Shown here piece after piece: positions 17,402 to 26,148 of a stretch of 64,000 nucleotides of DNA. The stretch is taken from positions 62,001 through 126,000 of the forward strand of contig CAVTDW010000012.1 in NCBI GenBank assembly GCA_963733505.1, given 5' to 3'. Position numbers and translations under genes: made by a program. How positions within the stretch are numbered: the stretch's first letter is position 1; every line of letters starts with the position of its first letter. The notes beneath the pieces were generated by a model. It saw only the letters and a list, made by a program, of their open reading frames with translations, was not told the origin of the DNA and did no database searches. This stretch comes from JALYXV01 sp963733505. GTDB taxonomy: Bacteria; Actinomycetota; Acidimicrobiia; Acidimicrobiales; Palsa-688.

Positions 17402-18439
17402 TCAGAGGCCGAGCTCGGCCCGGATGGCGGCGGTGTCGGCCTCGACCGGCGTCGGCACGGCGATTTGGCTGATGGCAATGTCGGGGTCCTTCAAGCCGTG
17501 GCCGGTCAATACGCAGACAACCGTCGAACCGGCGTCGACGCCCACTTTCAACAAGCCCGCGACCGATGCCGCCGATGCCGGCTCGCAGAACACCGACTCC
17601 GACTGGGCGAGGAAACGGTACGCGTCGAGGATCTCGCGATCGGTCACGGCATGAATCCCGCCGCCTGACTCCGACGACGCCGCGGTGGCGCCATACCACG
17701 ACGCCGGGCGTCCGATGCGAATGGCCGTGGCGATCGTCTGGGGGTCGTCGATCGGGTGGCCCTCGACGATCGGCGCCGCGCCCGCGGCCTGGAAACCCAT
17801 CATCCGGGGCAGCCGGGTAATGCGCCCCGCGTCCTGGTACTCGCGGTAGCCCTTCCAGTAGGCGGTGATGTTGCCCGCATTGCCGACGGGAATGAAGTGG
17901 TAGTCGGGAGCGTCGCCGAGGGCGTCGACGATCTCGAACGCCCCGGTTTTCTGGCCTTCGATCCGGTACGGGTTGATGGAGTTGACAACCGTGACCGGCG
18001 CCGAGTCGCCCAACTCCCGGACAATGTCAAGGCAGACGTCGAAGTTGGCCCGCAGCTGCAACACCCGGGCGCCATGGATCAGCGCCTGCGCCAGCTTCCC
18101 GAGGGCGATATGCCCGTCGGGGATGAGGACGACGCAGGTCAGCCCGGCCCGGGCGGCGTAGGCGGCGGCCGACGCCGAGGTATTGCCCGTGGACCCGCAC
18201 ACCACCGCCTTGGCACCCTCCTCGACCGCCTTGGAGATGGCGACGGTCATGCCCCGGTCCTTGAACGACCCGGTCGGGTTGGCCCCTTCCACCTTCAGCC
18301 ACACCTTGGCGCCGACTCGTTCGGACAGCCGGGGAGCAGGCACGAGCGGCGTCGCGCCCTCGAGCAACGTCACGACGGGCGTGTCCTCGCTGACCGGCAG
18401 GAACGACCGGTATTCCTCGATGAGCCCTCGCCACGCCAT
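17402..18439 (-). CDS. thrC: Threonine synthase
   Basis: PLP enzyme converting O-phosphohomoserine to threonine, 345 residues from the ATG at 18439 (a GTG is one codon upstream). The PLP lysine is in NPTGSFKDRGMT, the phosphate-binding loop is GSTGNTSASAAAYAARAG, and the C-terminal glycine/serine pocket is CVLTGHGLKDPD. It follows hom by 7 bases. Its substrate kinase thrB is missing from the locus. Confidence 0.95.
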   Translation of the reverse strand: MAWRGLIEEYRSFLPVSEDTPVVTLLEGATPLVPAPRLSERVGAKVWLKVEGANPTGSFKDRGMTVAISKAVEEGAKAVVCGSTGNTSASAAAYAARAGLTCVVLIPDGHIALGKLAQALIHGARVLQLRANFDVCLDIVRELGDSAPVTVVNSINPYRIEGQKTGAFEIVDALGDAPDYHFIPVGNAGNITAYWKGYREYQDAGRITRLPRMMGFQAAGAAPIVEGHPIDDPQTIATAIRIGRPASWYGATAASSESGGGIHAVTDREILDAYRFLAQSESVFCEPASAASVAGLLKVGVDAGSTVVCVLTGHGLKDPDIAISQIAVPTPVEADTAAIRAELGL

Positions 18440-18446
18440 CACGGCG

Positions 18447-19739
18447 TCAACGTTGGCTGTCGACCACGCGCAGCAAGCCGCTCGTGCGATCGACGACGTC
18501 GAGCTGGCGCAGGTCGTGCAGGCACGCCTGGACATCGCGTTCGAGGGCGGGATGGACGATGATCACCAGCCGGGCCTCAGCGCCCAGGCCGACCTGTTCC
18601 ATCAGGCGGATCGACACGTTGTGGCTGCCCAGCACGCCCGAGACGGCGTGGAGCACGCCGGGCCGGTCGGCGACGTCCACCGACAGGTAGTACTCGGAGC
18701 GCAGTTCGTCGATGGGGAAGATCGAGGCCGGCCGAAGCGTGATCGTGCGTCCCGCGTGGCCGCAGGAGAGGTTGTGGGCGGCGTCGAGGAGATCGCCCAG
18801 CACCGCGCTGGCGGTCGGCATGCCACCCGCACCCCGGCCCATCAGCATCAGCTCGCCGACCGCGTCGCCCTCCACGAAGACGGCATTGAACGAGTCACGG
18901 ACCGCCGCGAGGGGATGGCTCGCCGGAACCATGGCGGGATGGACCCGCACCGCGACCATGTCGTTGCCCGCTTTCTCGATGACCGCCAGCAGCTTGATCA
19001 CATAGCCCAGTCGCCCCGCGAACTCGATGTCGTCGACGGTGACCCCCGAGATCCCCTCCCGATAGACGTCACCCGCCACGACCCGCACTCCGAAGGCAAC
19101 GCTGGCGAGGATGGCCGCTTTGGCAGCCGCGTCATAGCCCTCCACGTCGGCGGTGGGGTCCCGCTCGGCGTAGCCCAGTCGCTGGGCCTCGGCCAAGGCA
19201 TCGTGATAGGAGGCGCCGCCTTCGGTCATCTTGGTCAGCACGAAGTTGGTGGTCCCGTTGACGATGCCCATGATGCGCCGGATGCGCTCGCCGGCAAGGG
19301 ATTCGCGGAGCGGCCGGATGAGCGGGATGCCGCCCGCCACCGCCGCCTCGAAAAGAAGGTCCACTCCCCCGGCGTTGGCCGCCTCGAACAGTTCCGAGCC
19401 CACGTTGGCCAGCAGTTCCTTGTTGGCGGTGACGACCGGCTTGCCGCCCTTCAGCGCCTGCAGGATGAGCCCCCGGGCCGGCTCGATGCCGCCGATGAGC
19501 TCGACCACGACATCGACGTTGGGATCGTTCACCACCGCCTGGGCGTCAGTGGTCAGCAGGCCGGGCGGCAACTCCACGGTGCGCTCCCGGGCCAGGCTGT
19601 GCACCGCCACCGCCGCCAGCTGGAGGCGGATGCCGGTCCGAGACTCGATGTCGTCGCCGTCGCGGAGCAACAACTGGGCCAGGGCCGCGCCCACGTTGCC
19701 ACACCCCAGCAGTCCGACGCGGATGGTCCCTGGCTCCAC
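18447..19739 (-). CDS. hom: Homoserine dehydrogenase
   Basis: Reduces aspartate semialdehyde to homoserine with NAD(P)H, the branch point to threonine and methionine. N-terminal dinucleotide fold VGLLGCGNVGAALAQLLL, catalytic domain with ANKELLA, GIVNGTTNFVLT and EGYDAAAKAAILASVAFG, and a C-terminal ACT domain (DVADRPGVLHAVSGVLGSHN) that usually senses threonine. 430 residues. Monofunctional, with no fused aspartate kinase. Confidence 0.96.
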   Translation of the reverse strand: MEPGTIRVGLLGCGNVGAALAQLLLRDGDDIESRTGIRLQLAAVAVHSLARERTVELPPGLLTTDAQAVVNDPNVDVVVELIGGIEPARGLILQALKGGKPVVTANKELLANVGSELFEAANAGGVDLLFEAAVAGGIPLIRPLRESLAGERIRRIMGIVNGTTNFVLTKMTEGGASYHDALAEAQRLGYAERDPTADVEGYDAAAKAAILASVAFGVRVVAGDVYREGISGVTVDDIEFAGRLGYVIKLLAVIEKAGNDMVAVRVHPAMVPASHPLAAVRDSFNAVFVEGDAVGELMLMGRGAGGMPTASAVLGDLLDAAHNLSCGHAGRTITLRPASIFPIDELRSEYYLSVDVADRPGVLHAVSGVLGSHNVSIRLMEQVGLGAEARLVIIVHPALERDVQACLHDLRQLDVVDRTSGLLRVVDSQR

Positions 19740-19750
19740 GGCGGCCGAGG

Positions 19751-21058
19751 CTACAGCCCGACGTCGAGGGCCAGCAGGTCCTCGTCGGTTTCGCGCCGGA
19801 TCACCGTTCGGGCGGTGCCGTCGCGCACGAAGACGACCGGGGGCCGTCCGACCTTGTTGTAGTTGGACGCCATGGAATGGCCGTAGGCGCCGGTCACCGG
19901 CGTCGCCAGGATGTCGCCCACTCGCAGATCAGCGGGAAGGTTGGCATTTCGCACGATCAGGTCACCGGACTCGCAATGCTTACCGACGACGGTGGCGGTG
20001 AACGGGCGGGCGGCGGCCGTCGCCCGGGGCAGGAATGCCTCGTACCCGCTGCCGTAGAGCACCGGCCGGGGGTTGTCGCTCATGCCGCCATCGACGCTCA
20101 CGTAGGTCCGGATGCCCGGGATGGTCTTGATGGTGCCGACGGTGTAGCAGGTAATCCCCGCCGCGGCCACGATCGCCCTGCCCGGTTCGGCGGTCAGTCG
20201 CACCGATTCCGCGATACCCGCAGCCCCGGCCGCTCCGCGCACCGCGGCGGCCCATTCGGCGAGCGACGGCGCCTTTTCCCCCTCGACGTATGCCACGCCA
20301 AGTCCCCCCCCGATGCAGAGTTCCTCCAGGCCAAGGGGGGAGAAGAACTCGGCCAGCACACCGGTCGCCCGTTCGAACGACGACAGCTCGAAGATCAGGC
20401 TGCCGATGTGGGCGTGGATGCCCACCAGCTCCACCGACGAGCCCGGATGGCGGAGGCGGCGCACCGCCTCGGCGGCCGCCCCGCTGGCGATGCCGAAGCC
20501 GAACTTGGAGTCGTCCTGGCCGGTCTGGACGTACTCGTGGGTGTGGGCCTCGATGCCCGGCGTGACCCGCAGCAGGACCTGGGGCTTCGACGTGGCGCCG
20601 GGCCGCCAGAGGCGATCGAGACGGTCGATCTCGTCGAAGCTGTCGACCACGATGCGGCCCACGCCGGCCGAAAGGGCGGCGGCGAGCTCGCGCTCGGACT
20701 TGTTGTTGCCGTGCATGACCAGCCGGTCGGCGGGGACGCCGGCCCGCAACGCCACATGGAGCTCACCGCCCGTCGAGACGTCGATCCACATTCCCTCCTC
20801 GTGGGCCAGGCGAGCCATGGCGAGGCAGAAAAACGCCTTGGACGCGTAAGCAACTCCGTCGCCGAACGCCTCGACCGCCTGGCGGCAGCGGCGCCGCAGG
20901 TGGTCCTCGTCGTAGACGAACACCGGGGTACCGACGTCCTGGCACAGGTCGAGCAGGTCGACGCCGCCGACCGAGAGCCGCCCATCGGCGGCGATAACGG
21001 CGTTGTCGGGTAGCAGCTCACTCGGCAGCGGGGGCGCCGGGAGTTTGGCCTCGGTCAC
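19751..21058 (-). CDS. lysA: Diaminopimelate decarboxylase
   Basis: Decarboxylates meso-DAP to lysine. PLP barrel with the lysine in VAYASKAFFCLAMARL, HAHIGSLIFE, CIGGGLGVAYVEGE, the phosphate-binding EPGRAIVAAAG and the active-site GKHCESGDLI plus GAYGHSMASNYN. The GTG at 21058 (VTEAKLPAPP) overlaps the argS stop as GTGA, which makes it a better start than the open frame to 21133. About 435 residues. Confidence 0.95.
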   Translation of the reverse strand: MTEAKLPAPPLPSELLPDNAVIAADGRLSVGGVDLLDLCQDVGTPVFVYDEDHLRRRCRQAVEAFGDGVAYASKAFFCLAMARLAHEEGMWIDVSTGGELHVALRAGVPADRLVMHGNNKSERELAAALSAGVGRIVVDSFDEIDRLDRLWRPGATSKPQVLLRVTPGIEAHTHEYVQTGQDDSKFGFGIASGAAAEAVRRLRHPGSSVELVGIHAHIGSLIFELSSFERATGVLAEFFSPLGLEELCIGGGLGVAYVEGEKAPSLAEWAAAVRGAAGAAGIAESVRLTAEPGRAIVAAAGITCYTVGTIKTIPGIRTYVSVDGGMSDNPRPVLYGSGYEAFLPRATAAARPFTATVVGKHCESGDLIVRNANLPADLRVGDILATPVTGAYGHSMASNYNKVGRPPVVFVRDGTARTVIRRETDEDLLALDVGL

Positions 21059-22671
21059 ATGCGCTCCGGGGCGGCAACGCCGAGGAGTCCGAGGCCGATG
21101 CCGAGGCCGATGCGGGCCGCTTCCACCAGCCATAACCGGGCCTGGGTCAGCTCGGCGGGTACGTCGGAGTGCAGCACGTAGCAGTCGTGGTAGAAGCCAT
21201 GGAAGCGGTCGGCCAGCTCCCGGACCCAGGTCGTCACCTTGTGCGGGGCCCGCTCGGCGCAGGCCAGCGCCACCACTTCGGGCAGTTCCGACAGGGCCCG
21301 CAGGACCTCGAGTTCCCTCGGGTGGGTGAGCAGCGTGAGGTCGGCTTCGGCGATCGGCATTCTGGAGACGCCGCGCTTGTCGGCCTCCCGGCCAATGCCC
21401 GCGATGCGGGCGTAGGCCATCTGCACGTAGAAGACCGGGCTTTCCTTCGACTCGGCCCGCACCTTGTCCAGGTCGACGACGGTCGCCTGATCGGGCGAGT
21501 TGACCAGGCTGAGCAGGCGCATCGCGTCGGGCCCGATGTCGTCGACCAGGTCGTCGAGGTCGACGGCGTTGCCCGCCCGCTTGGACATGCGCCCGCTGGC
21601 GAGGGAGATCATCTGGCCGAGGCGGATCTCGAGGCGTTCGGGGTCGACGCCCAAGGCGGCCACGCCCGCCTTCAGGCTCGGCACCTGGCCCTCGTGGTCG
21701 GCGCCCCAGACGTTGATCACCCGGTCGAATCCCCGGGTGACGAACTTGTTCCAGTGATAGGTCATGTCGCCGGCCAGGTAGGTCCAGTCGCCGTCGGACT
21801 TGCGTAGCACCCGCTTCTCCCGGGGATCACCCAGCTCCGCGGTGCGCAGCCACAGCGCCCCGTCCTCGGTGTAGGTGAGGCCGCCCGCCTCGAGCTGGGC
21901 CATGGTTTCGCCCATGGCCGGGCTCTCCTCGATGGAGGCCTGGCTGAACCACTCGTCGAAGTGGATGTTGATCTCGGCCAGCTGCAACTTGATGTAGCCG
22001 AGGGTCCGCTCGGCCGCCCAGCGTCCCGCGGCCGCGATGTCGTCGGGACCCTCGTAGGCCGCGGCCAAGCCCTTGATGAACCCGGCGGGGTAGCCGCCTT
22101 CGGGAAGGGGCTCGCCATTGCGCCGGGCCAGCAGGCTGGCGCCCAGGCGCCGGATCTGGCCCCCGGTGTCGTTGACGTAGTACTCCCGACTGACCAGCCA
22201 GCCGCAGCGCTCGAGCAACCGGCCGACGGCGTCACCGTAGGAGGCCCACCAACCGTTGCCGACGTGCAGCGGGCCGGTCGGGTTGGCCGAGACGAACTCG
22301 ATCTGTACCGTCTTGGCGTGACCCAGGTCGAGGCGGGCGTAGTCACGCTCACCGCCCGCCACCACGTCCTCCAGGACGTCGTAGAGCCAGCCGTCGTCGA
22401 GGTAGAAGTTGAGAAAGCCGGGACCGGCGATCTCGACTTTGCGCACGTGGCGCGGCGGGTGCTCGGTCAACTGGGCCTGCAGTTCGGCCGCCAGTTGCCG
22501 CGGCGGTCGACCCGACGTCTTGGCCATGGTCAGGGCGATGTTGCTGGACCAGTCGCCGTGCTCGCGCCGAGCGGGGCGCTCGAGGTGCACCGCGGCGGCG
22601 TCCACCTCGATGCCGAGCGTGTTCAGGGAGGCGGCGACAGCCTCGGCGAGGGTGCTTCGGATGGCGGTCAC
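21055..22671 (-). CDS. argS: Arginyl-tRNA synthetase
   Basis: Class I synthetase, 538 residues, GTG start. The Add-1 domain is followed by the HIGH-type motif in FVSANPTGPLHVGNGWW, a KMSKS-type motif in SGRMSKRAGNAVDLDDLVDD, and the C-terminal DALR anticodon-binding domain (SPVFYVQMAYARI to GLLGVAAPERM). It is the first gene of the argS-lysA-hom-thrC-rho block. Confidence 0.96.
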   Translation of the reverse strand: MTAIRSTLAEAVAASLNTLGIEVDAAAVHLERPARREHGDWSSNIALTMAKTSGRPPRQLAAELQAQLTEHPPRHVRKVEIAGPGFLNFYLDDGWLYDVLEDVVAGGERDYARLDLGHAKTVQIEFVSANPTGPLHVGNGWWASYGDAVGRLLERCGWLVSREYYVNDTGGQIRRLGASLLARRNGEPLPEGGYPAGFIKGLAAAYEGPDDIAAAGRWAAERTLGYIKLQLAEINIHFDEWFSQASIEESPAMGETMAQLEAGGLTYTEDGALWLRTAELGDPREKRVLRKSDGDWTYLAGDMTYHWNKFVTRGFDRVINVWGADHEGQVPSLKAGVAALGVDPERLEIRLGQMISLASGRMSKRAGNAVDLDDLVDDIGPDAMRLLSLVNSPDQATVVDLDKVRAESKESPVFYVQMAYARIAGIGREADKRGVSRMPIAEADLTLLTHPRELEVLRALSELPEVVALACAERAPHKVTTWVRELADRFHGFYHDCYVLHSDVPAELTQARLWLVEAARIGLGIGLGLLGVAAPERM

Positions 22672-22735
22672 AGTTTCCTAAATCGTCGCAGGTCTGGCAG
22701 GGGACCGAAAACGCTATTGCGCCTTCCCCTTGGCG

Positions 22736-23116
22736 CTACGGGCCGTCGTGGCGGCTCGGACGATCCTCGAGGAAGGCCGCCACTCGATCGAGCAGCTCCA
22801 GCGGATCGAACGGCTTGGTGATGTAGTCGTCCGCCACCTCGCGACCTCGGGCCACATCGTTGGCCTGGGCCTTGGCTGACAGGAGGATGATCGGTATCGA
22901 CTGGGTTTCCGGCGCCGCCTTGAGCGAACGGGCCACGTCCAGGCCGTCCATACCCGGCATCATCACGTCGAGGATGATCAGGTCGGGCTGGTCGTCGCGG
23001 GCCCGGGTCAGGCCGGTCATGCCGTTCTCAGCCGAGATGACGGTGTACCCCTCGATTTCGAAGTTGACCTGGAGCAACTTGACGATCACCGGGTCGTCGT
23101 CGATTACCAATACCAT
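22736..23116 (-). CDS. Single-domain response regulator receiver protein
   Basis: About 126 residues consisting only of a CheY-like receiver domain: acidic pocket DDDP near residue 6, phospho-acceptor D50 in LIILDVMMPGMDG, the conserved Ser in IILLSAKAQ and the conserved lysine in YITKPFDP. There is no output domain, so it must act through protein partners or as a phospho-relay. The ATG at 23116 gives the compact form; a GTG lies 12 bases upstream. No kinase gene is adjacent. Confidence 0.88.
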   Translation of the reverse strand: MVLVIDDDPVIVKLLQVNFEIEGYTVISAENGMTGLTRARDDQPDLIILDVMMPGMDGLDVARSLKAAPETQSIPIILLSAKAQANDVARGREVADDYITKPFDPLELLDRVAAFLEDRPSRHDGP

Positions 23117-23200
23117 CCGTGGCCCCACTGAGCCGATGGTATGGGACTCAGCTCTGGTACCGCCGTCGAGCGCAGCGCCGGTCGCTAAGCTCGGCGCCGG

Positions 23201-23272
23201 GCCCTCGTAGCTCAGGGGATAGAGCACCGCCCTCCGGAGGCGGGTGCGCAGGTTCGAATCCTGCCGGGGGCA
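23201..23272 (+). tRNA. tRNA-Arg (anticodon CCG)
   Basis: A complete cloverleaf: acceptor GCCCTCG paired with CGGGGGC (one T-G pair), D-arm GCTC..GAGC, anticodon arm CCGCC-CTCCGGA-GGCGG with anticodon CCG (reads CGG), and T-arm GCAGG-TTCGAAT-CCTGC, with discriminator A at 23272. CC but no A follows, so CCA is added after transcription. Upstream TAAGCT (about 23185) could serve as -10. Confidence 0.95.
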
Positions 23273-23289
23273 CCGACCGGGAGGGGCAC

Positions 23290-23853
23290 ATGACTGACAT
23301 CGCGCACCATCATCGGCGGGCGCTCGACGAGACCCGCAAGATCGTGGCGGGCATCACGCCCGAGCAGCTGAGCCACCCGACGCTGGACGGGGACTGGAAC
23401 GTCCGGGCCCTGCTCAACCACGTCGTGACGGGCAACTGGTGGGCGGCCGAGCTCGGCGCCGGTCGAACCATCGCCGAGGTCGGCGACCGGCTCGACGGCG
23501 ACATTCTCGGCGACGACCCACTGGCGGCGTACGACGAGTCCGCGACGGCAGCGGCGGAGGTCTTCGAAGCGCCGGGAGCCCTGGACGCGCCCTGCGCGGT
23601 GTCGTACGGCCCGGTGCCTGGGTCGGTCTTTGCCGGGCATCGGTTCACCGACGTCCTGATCCATGGCTGGGACCTGGCGAAATCGACCGGCCAGGACAGC
23701 ACCCTCGACCCCGAGTTGGTCGACGCCTGCATCGCCGTCATGGAGCCCCAAACCGCACTCCTGAACTCTGGCGCGTTCGGTACACGAGTCGAGGTTTCCG
23801 ACGACGCCGACGCGCAGACCCGCCTGCTCGGCATGCTGGGCCGCCGGGCGTAA
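23290..23853 (+). CDS. DinB-like / TIGR03086-type metal-dependent protein
   Basis: 187 residues of the mycothiol-dependent maleylpyruvate isomerase-like (DinB superfamily) fold: a four-helix bundle with metal histidines in RALLNHVVTGNWW (about residue 42) and VLIHGWDLAKSTGQ (about residue 126). The typical TIGR03086 ending DAQTRLLGMLGRR is present. Purine-rich GGGAGGGG lies just before the ATG. Members are probable thiol-dependent transferases; the substrate is unknown. Confidence 0.8.
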   Translation: MTDIAHHHRRALDETRKIVAGITPEQLSHPTLDGDWNVRALLNHVVTGNWWAAELGAGRTIAEVGDRLDGDILGDDPLAAYDESATAAAEVFEAPGALDAPCAVSYGPVPGSVFAGHRFTDVLIHGWDLAKSTGQDSTLDPELVDACIAVMEPQTALLNSGAFGTRVEVSDDADAQTRLLGMLGRRA

Positions 23854-24134
23854 GTGTGACGAGGCGCTGCTAGGGCGAGCCGGTCGCGCGCTGGTGCGGT
23901 CCCTCCTGGGCCTGCGCCGCGATTGCGCGCACGAAAGCCGACGCGGTATGGCGCAAACGCCGTGATTCGCCTCCGGTGCGAAGCGCTGCGCCATTTTCGC
24001 GACATGGCGCGGAATACGGAACTCTCGTCTGACCTGCGATTTCTCGCTTCACGCGGACGAGACAAACACTCAAGCGGCGAAGACGGCCCTACGACACATC
24101 GGACCCAAACTCCCCCAGCGGTCAAGGAGATGCG
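23854..24134. other. Intergenic stretch upstream of the CAP-protein gene
   Basis: 281 bases without a convincing gene. It contains several scattered copies of the short string TGGCGC and ends with the Shine-Dalgarno AAGGAGA, 4 bases before the ATG at 24135. Presumably it holds the promoter of the secreted protein gene. Confidence 0.5.
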
Positions 24135-25146
24135 ATGGGTCCCAAGCTGCTCAAGATTGTCGTGGCGATTGTGACCTGTTGTGTCCCCGTCTTGGTCCTC
24201 GCCCCACCCGCCCATGCCGCCGGGCCAAGCGACATCGTCACCCAGGTAAACAATCTTCGAGCAACGGTCAGCGCAGCCCCGCTCGCCACCGACGCGACCC
24301 TCACCTCGGCGGCCCAGCAGTGGGCCAACCACATGGCGAGCACCGGTGTGCTGGCCCATAACCCCAACCTGGCCACCCAGGCACCCTCCGGATGGACCAA
24401 GATCGGAGAGAACATCGGCGACGGCTTCAGCCTGACGGCGGTGTACAACGCGCTCGTTGCCAGCCCCGACCACTACGCCAACATGGTCGACAAGGCGTTC
24501 AACCGCACCGGCGTTGGGGTGGCCACCGACACCAGGGGCCAGGTATGGCTGGCGGAGGCCTTCGGCGCCTATCCGCCGCCACCGGTGGCCACGCTCGTGT
24601 TCCCCACCAGCGGCAGCGTGATCTTCCCCTCCGCCCAGGCGTTCAGCTGGCAGCAGGTTGCGGGCGCGGTGTACTACTGCCTCGCCGTCGGGACGACCCA
24701 GGGCGGGGCCGACTTGGTCAACAGCGGGCTCCTTGCCGCCAACCAGCTCAGCTTCACCGTCCCGGCGCTTCCGGGCGGCCAGCAGCTGTGGGCCCGGATC
24801 TATAGCTACGTGCAGTCCACCTGGACTTGGGCCGACGTCAGGTTCTCGGTGACCGGCCCGAGCACGGCGACCTTCACCCGGCCGCTCGCGGGAGCGACAA
24901 ATGTCGACACCACCCAGCCGTTCACCTGGGCGCCCGTCACCAGTGCCAGTCACTACTGGCTCAGCATCGGAACCACGCTCGGTGGCTACGACCTGCTCAA
25001 CACCGGTTCGCTCCCCGCGACCCAGACCAGCGACGCCGTGCCGGCCCTCCCCGTCGGGCCGCACCCTGTGGGCCCGGGTCTACAGCTACATCGCCGGAAG
25101 CTGGGTCCACTTCAGCGACGTCAGCTTCACCGCCGCGGCGCGCTAA
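24135..25146 (+). CDS. Secreted CAP-domain protein with two C-terminal repeats (frameshift near the end)
   Basis: A signal peptide (MGPKLLKIVVAIVTCCVPVL, cleavage near AHAA) is followed by a CAP/SCP-PR1 domain (ANHMASTGVLAHNPNL, WTKIGENIGDGFS, SPDHYANMVDKAFNRTGVGV), a fold found in extracellular lipid-binding or protease-like proteins. Two tandem repeats of about 90 residues follow, each running from an F-S/T-W stretch through YWLSIGTT / YYCLAVGTT to a WARIYSY / WARVYSY ending, probably beta-sandwich modules. In the annotated frame the second repeat is lost at VPALPVGP; removing one G at about 25057 gives VGRTLWARVYSYIAGSW and a stop at 25146. Confidence 0.85.
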
Positions 25147-25209
25147 CCCGAGCACCCGCCCTGGCTCCGCCGTGCCTGACGCGCGGTCGCTCGTGCTGGA
25201 CGGGTGGCG

Positions 25210-26091
25210 CTAGTGCTGGTGCTTCGGACACCACCAAGTCGTTCGGGTGGCGACGGTCGCCCGCAGGAGTGGCGTCCCGTCCTTCGGACACAACCCGCCC
25301 CGATGGCGCTGCGGCATCAACTCCCCGGTGTGCGAGCCACCCCGCTCGAGGAAGTCGCGCAGGGTCGATCGGAGGTGGCGGTGGAGCCGGCGAAGCTCGG
25401 CGTCGCTGAGTGACATGGCGGGCCGGGTTGGATCGAGCCCGGCCCGCCACAGGATCTCGTCGGCCGCCAGATTGCCGACCCCCGCCACGCGCGACTGATC
25501 CATCAATCGACCCTTGAGCGACATCCGGCTGACCCGCCCGGAACCGTCGGCCGCCGGAGCCGCCGCAGCCGCCGGAGCCGCCGCAGCCGCCGCAGCGGCC
25601 GGGCGAGGCGGCGGGAGGCGTGACGACGCCAGCGCCTGGCGCAACTGGCCGAGTGTGACCGTCAAGGCGTCAGGACCCATCCGGGTGAGGCCCGGATCGA
25701 GTGTCACGCCGCCGAGGCGGCGTGGATCGCGCATAACCAGCCGCCCGCCGTCTGCGAACTCGAGCGCGAAGCGATCCCACCGGGTCTCCTCGCGATTGGA
25801 CGAATACCACAGGTCGTCCATCCCGGCGGTGCCATCGACGATGAGGCGCCCGCTCATCCCGAAACGAAGGCCAAGTACTGGGCCGGACGCGCTCGTGGGC
25901 AGCATCAGCAGCTTCCCCTGCCGATCGGCGCTCACCAAGCGCCGCCCCACCAACGCCGGGGGCAGGTCGGCCGCGGTCAAGCCACCCTTCAGGTACCAAG
26001 AATCCGGTGCCGACACGGCGGCGATCTCGCGACCGAGGGCCTGGCGCTCCGCCAGCCTGCGGTACGCCTCGACCTCGGCCAGTTCCGGCAT
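25210..26091 (-). CDS. Fpg/Nei-family DNA glycosylase/AP lyase
   Basis: Base-excision repair enzyme for oxidised bases, 293 residues. The catalytic N-terminus is PELAEVEAYRR (Pro2 nucleophile, Glu3). The helix-two-turn-helix is intact (KGRLMDQSRVAGVGNLAADE). The C-terminal zinc finger is unusual: CPKDG..CPKHQ, where the normal CxxC..CxxC has Asp and His at the second and fourth positions. Between the two domains a poly-Ala tract (residues 164-181) is encoded by GCC/GCG-rich repeats. The exact lesion preference cannot be told. Confidence 0.9.
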   Translation of the reverse strand: MPELAEVEAYRRLAERQALGREIAAVSAPDSWYLKGGLTAADLPPALVGRRLVSADRQGKLLMLPTSASGPVLGLRFGMSGRLIVDGTAGMDDLWYSSNREETRWDRFALEFADGGRLVMRDPRRLGGVTLDPGLTRMGPDALTVTLGQLRQALASSRLPPPRPAAAAAAAAPAAAAAPAADGSGRVSRMSLKGRLMDQSRVAGVGNLAADEILWRAGLDPTRPAMSLSDAELRRLHRHLRSTLRDFLERGGSHTGELMPQRHRGGLCPKDGTPLLRATVATRTTWWCPKHQH

Positions 26092-26148
26092 GACTTGAAC
26101 GTACCGACACAGCGGCTAGTTCGTCGGCCGCCAGTACGCTCGACGGCC

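Noticed and set aside
17203..17478. Minus-strand open frame in the thrC-rho gap as a thrB remnant
   Set aside because: No GHMP-kinase motif; it overlaps the conserved thrC C-terminus in another frame.
23870..24073. 67-codon minus-strand frame in the gap before the CAP gene
   Set aside because: No ribosome-binding site or recognisable features; composition matches non-coding GC-rich DNA.
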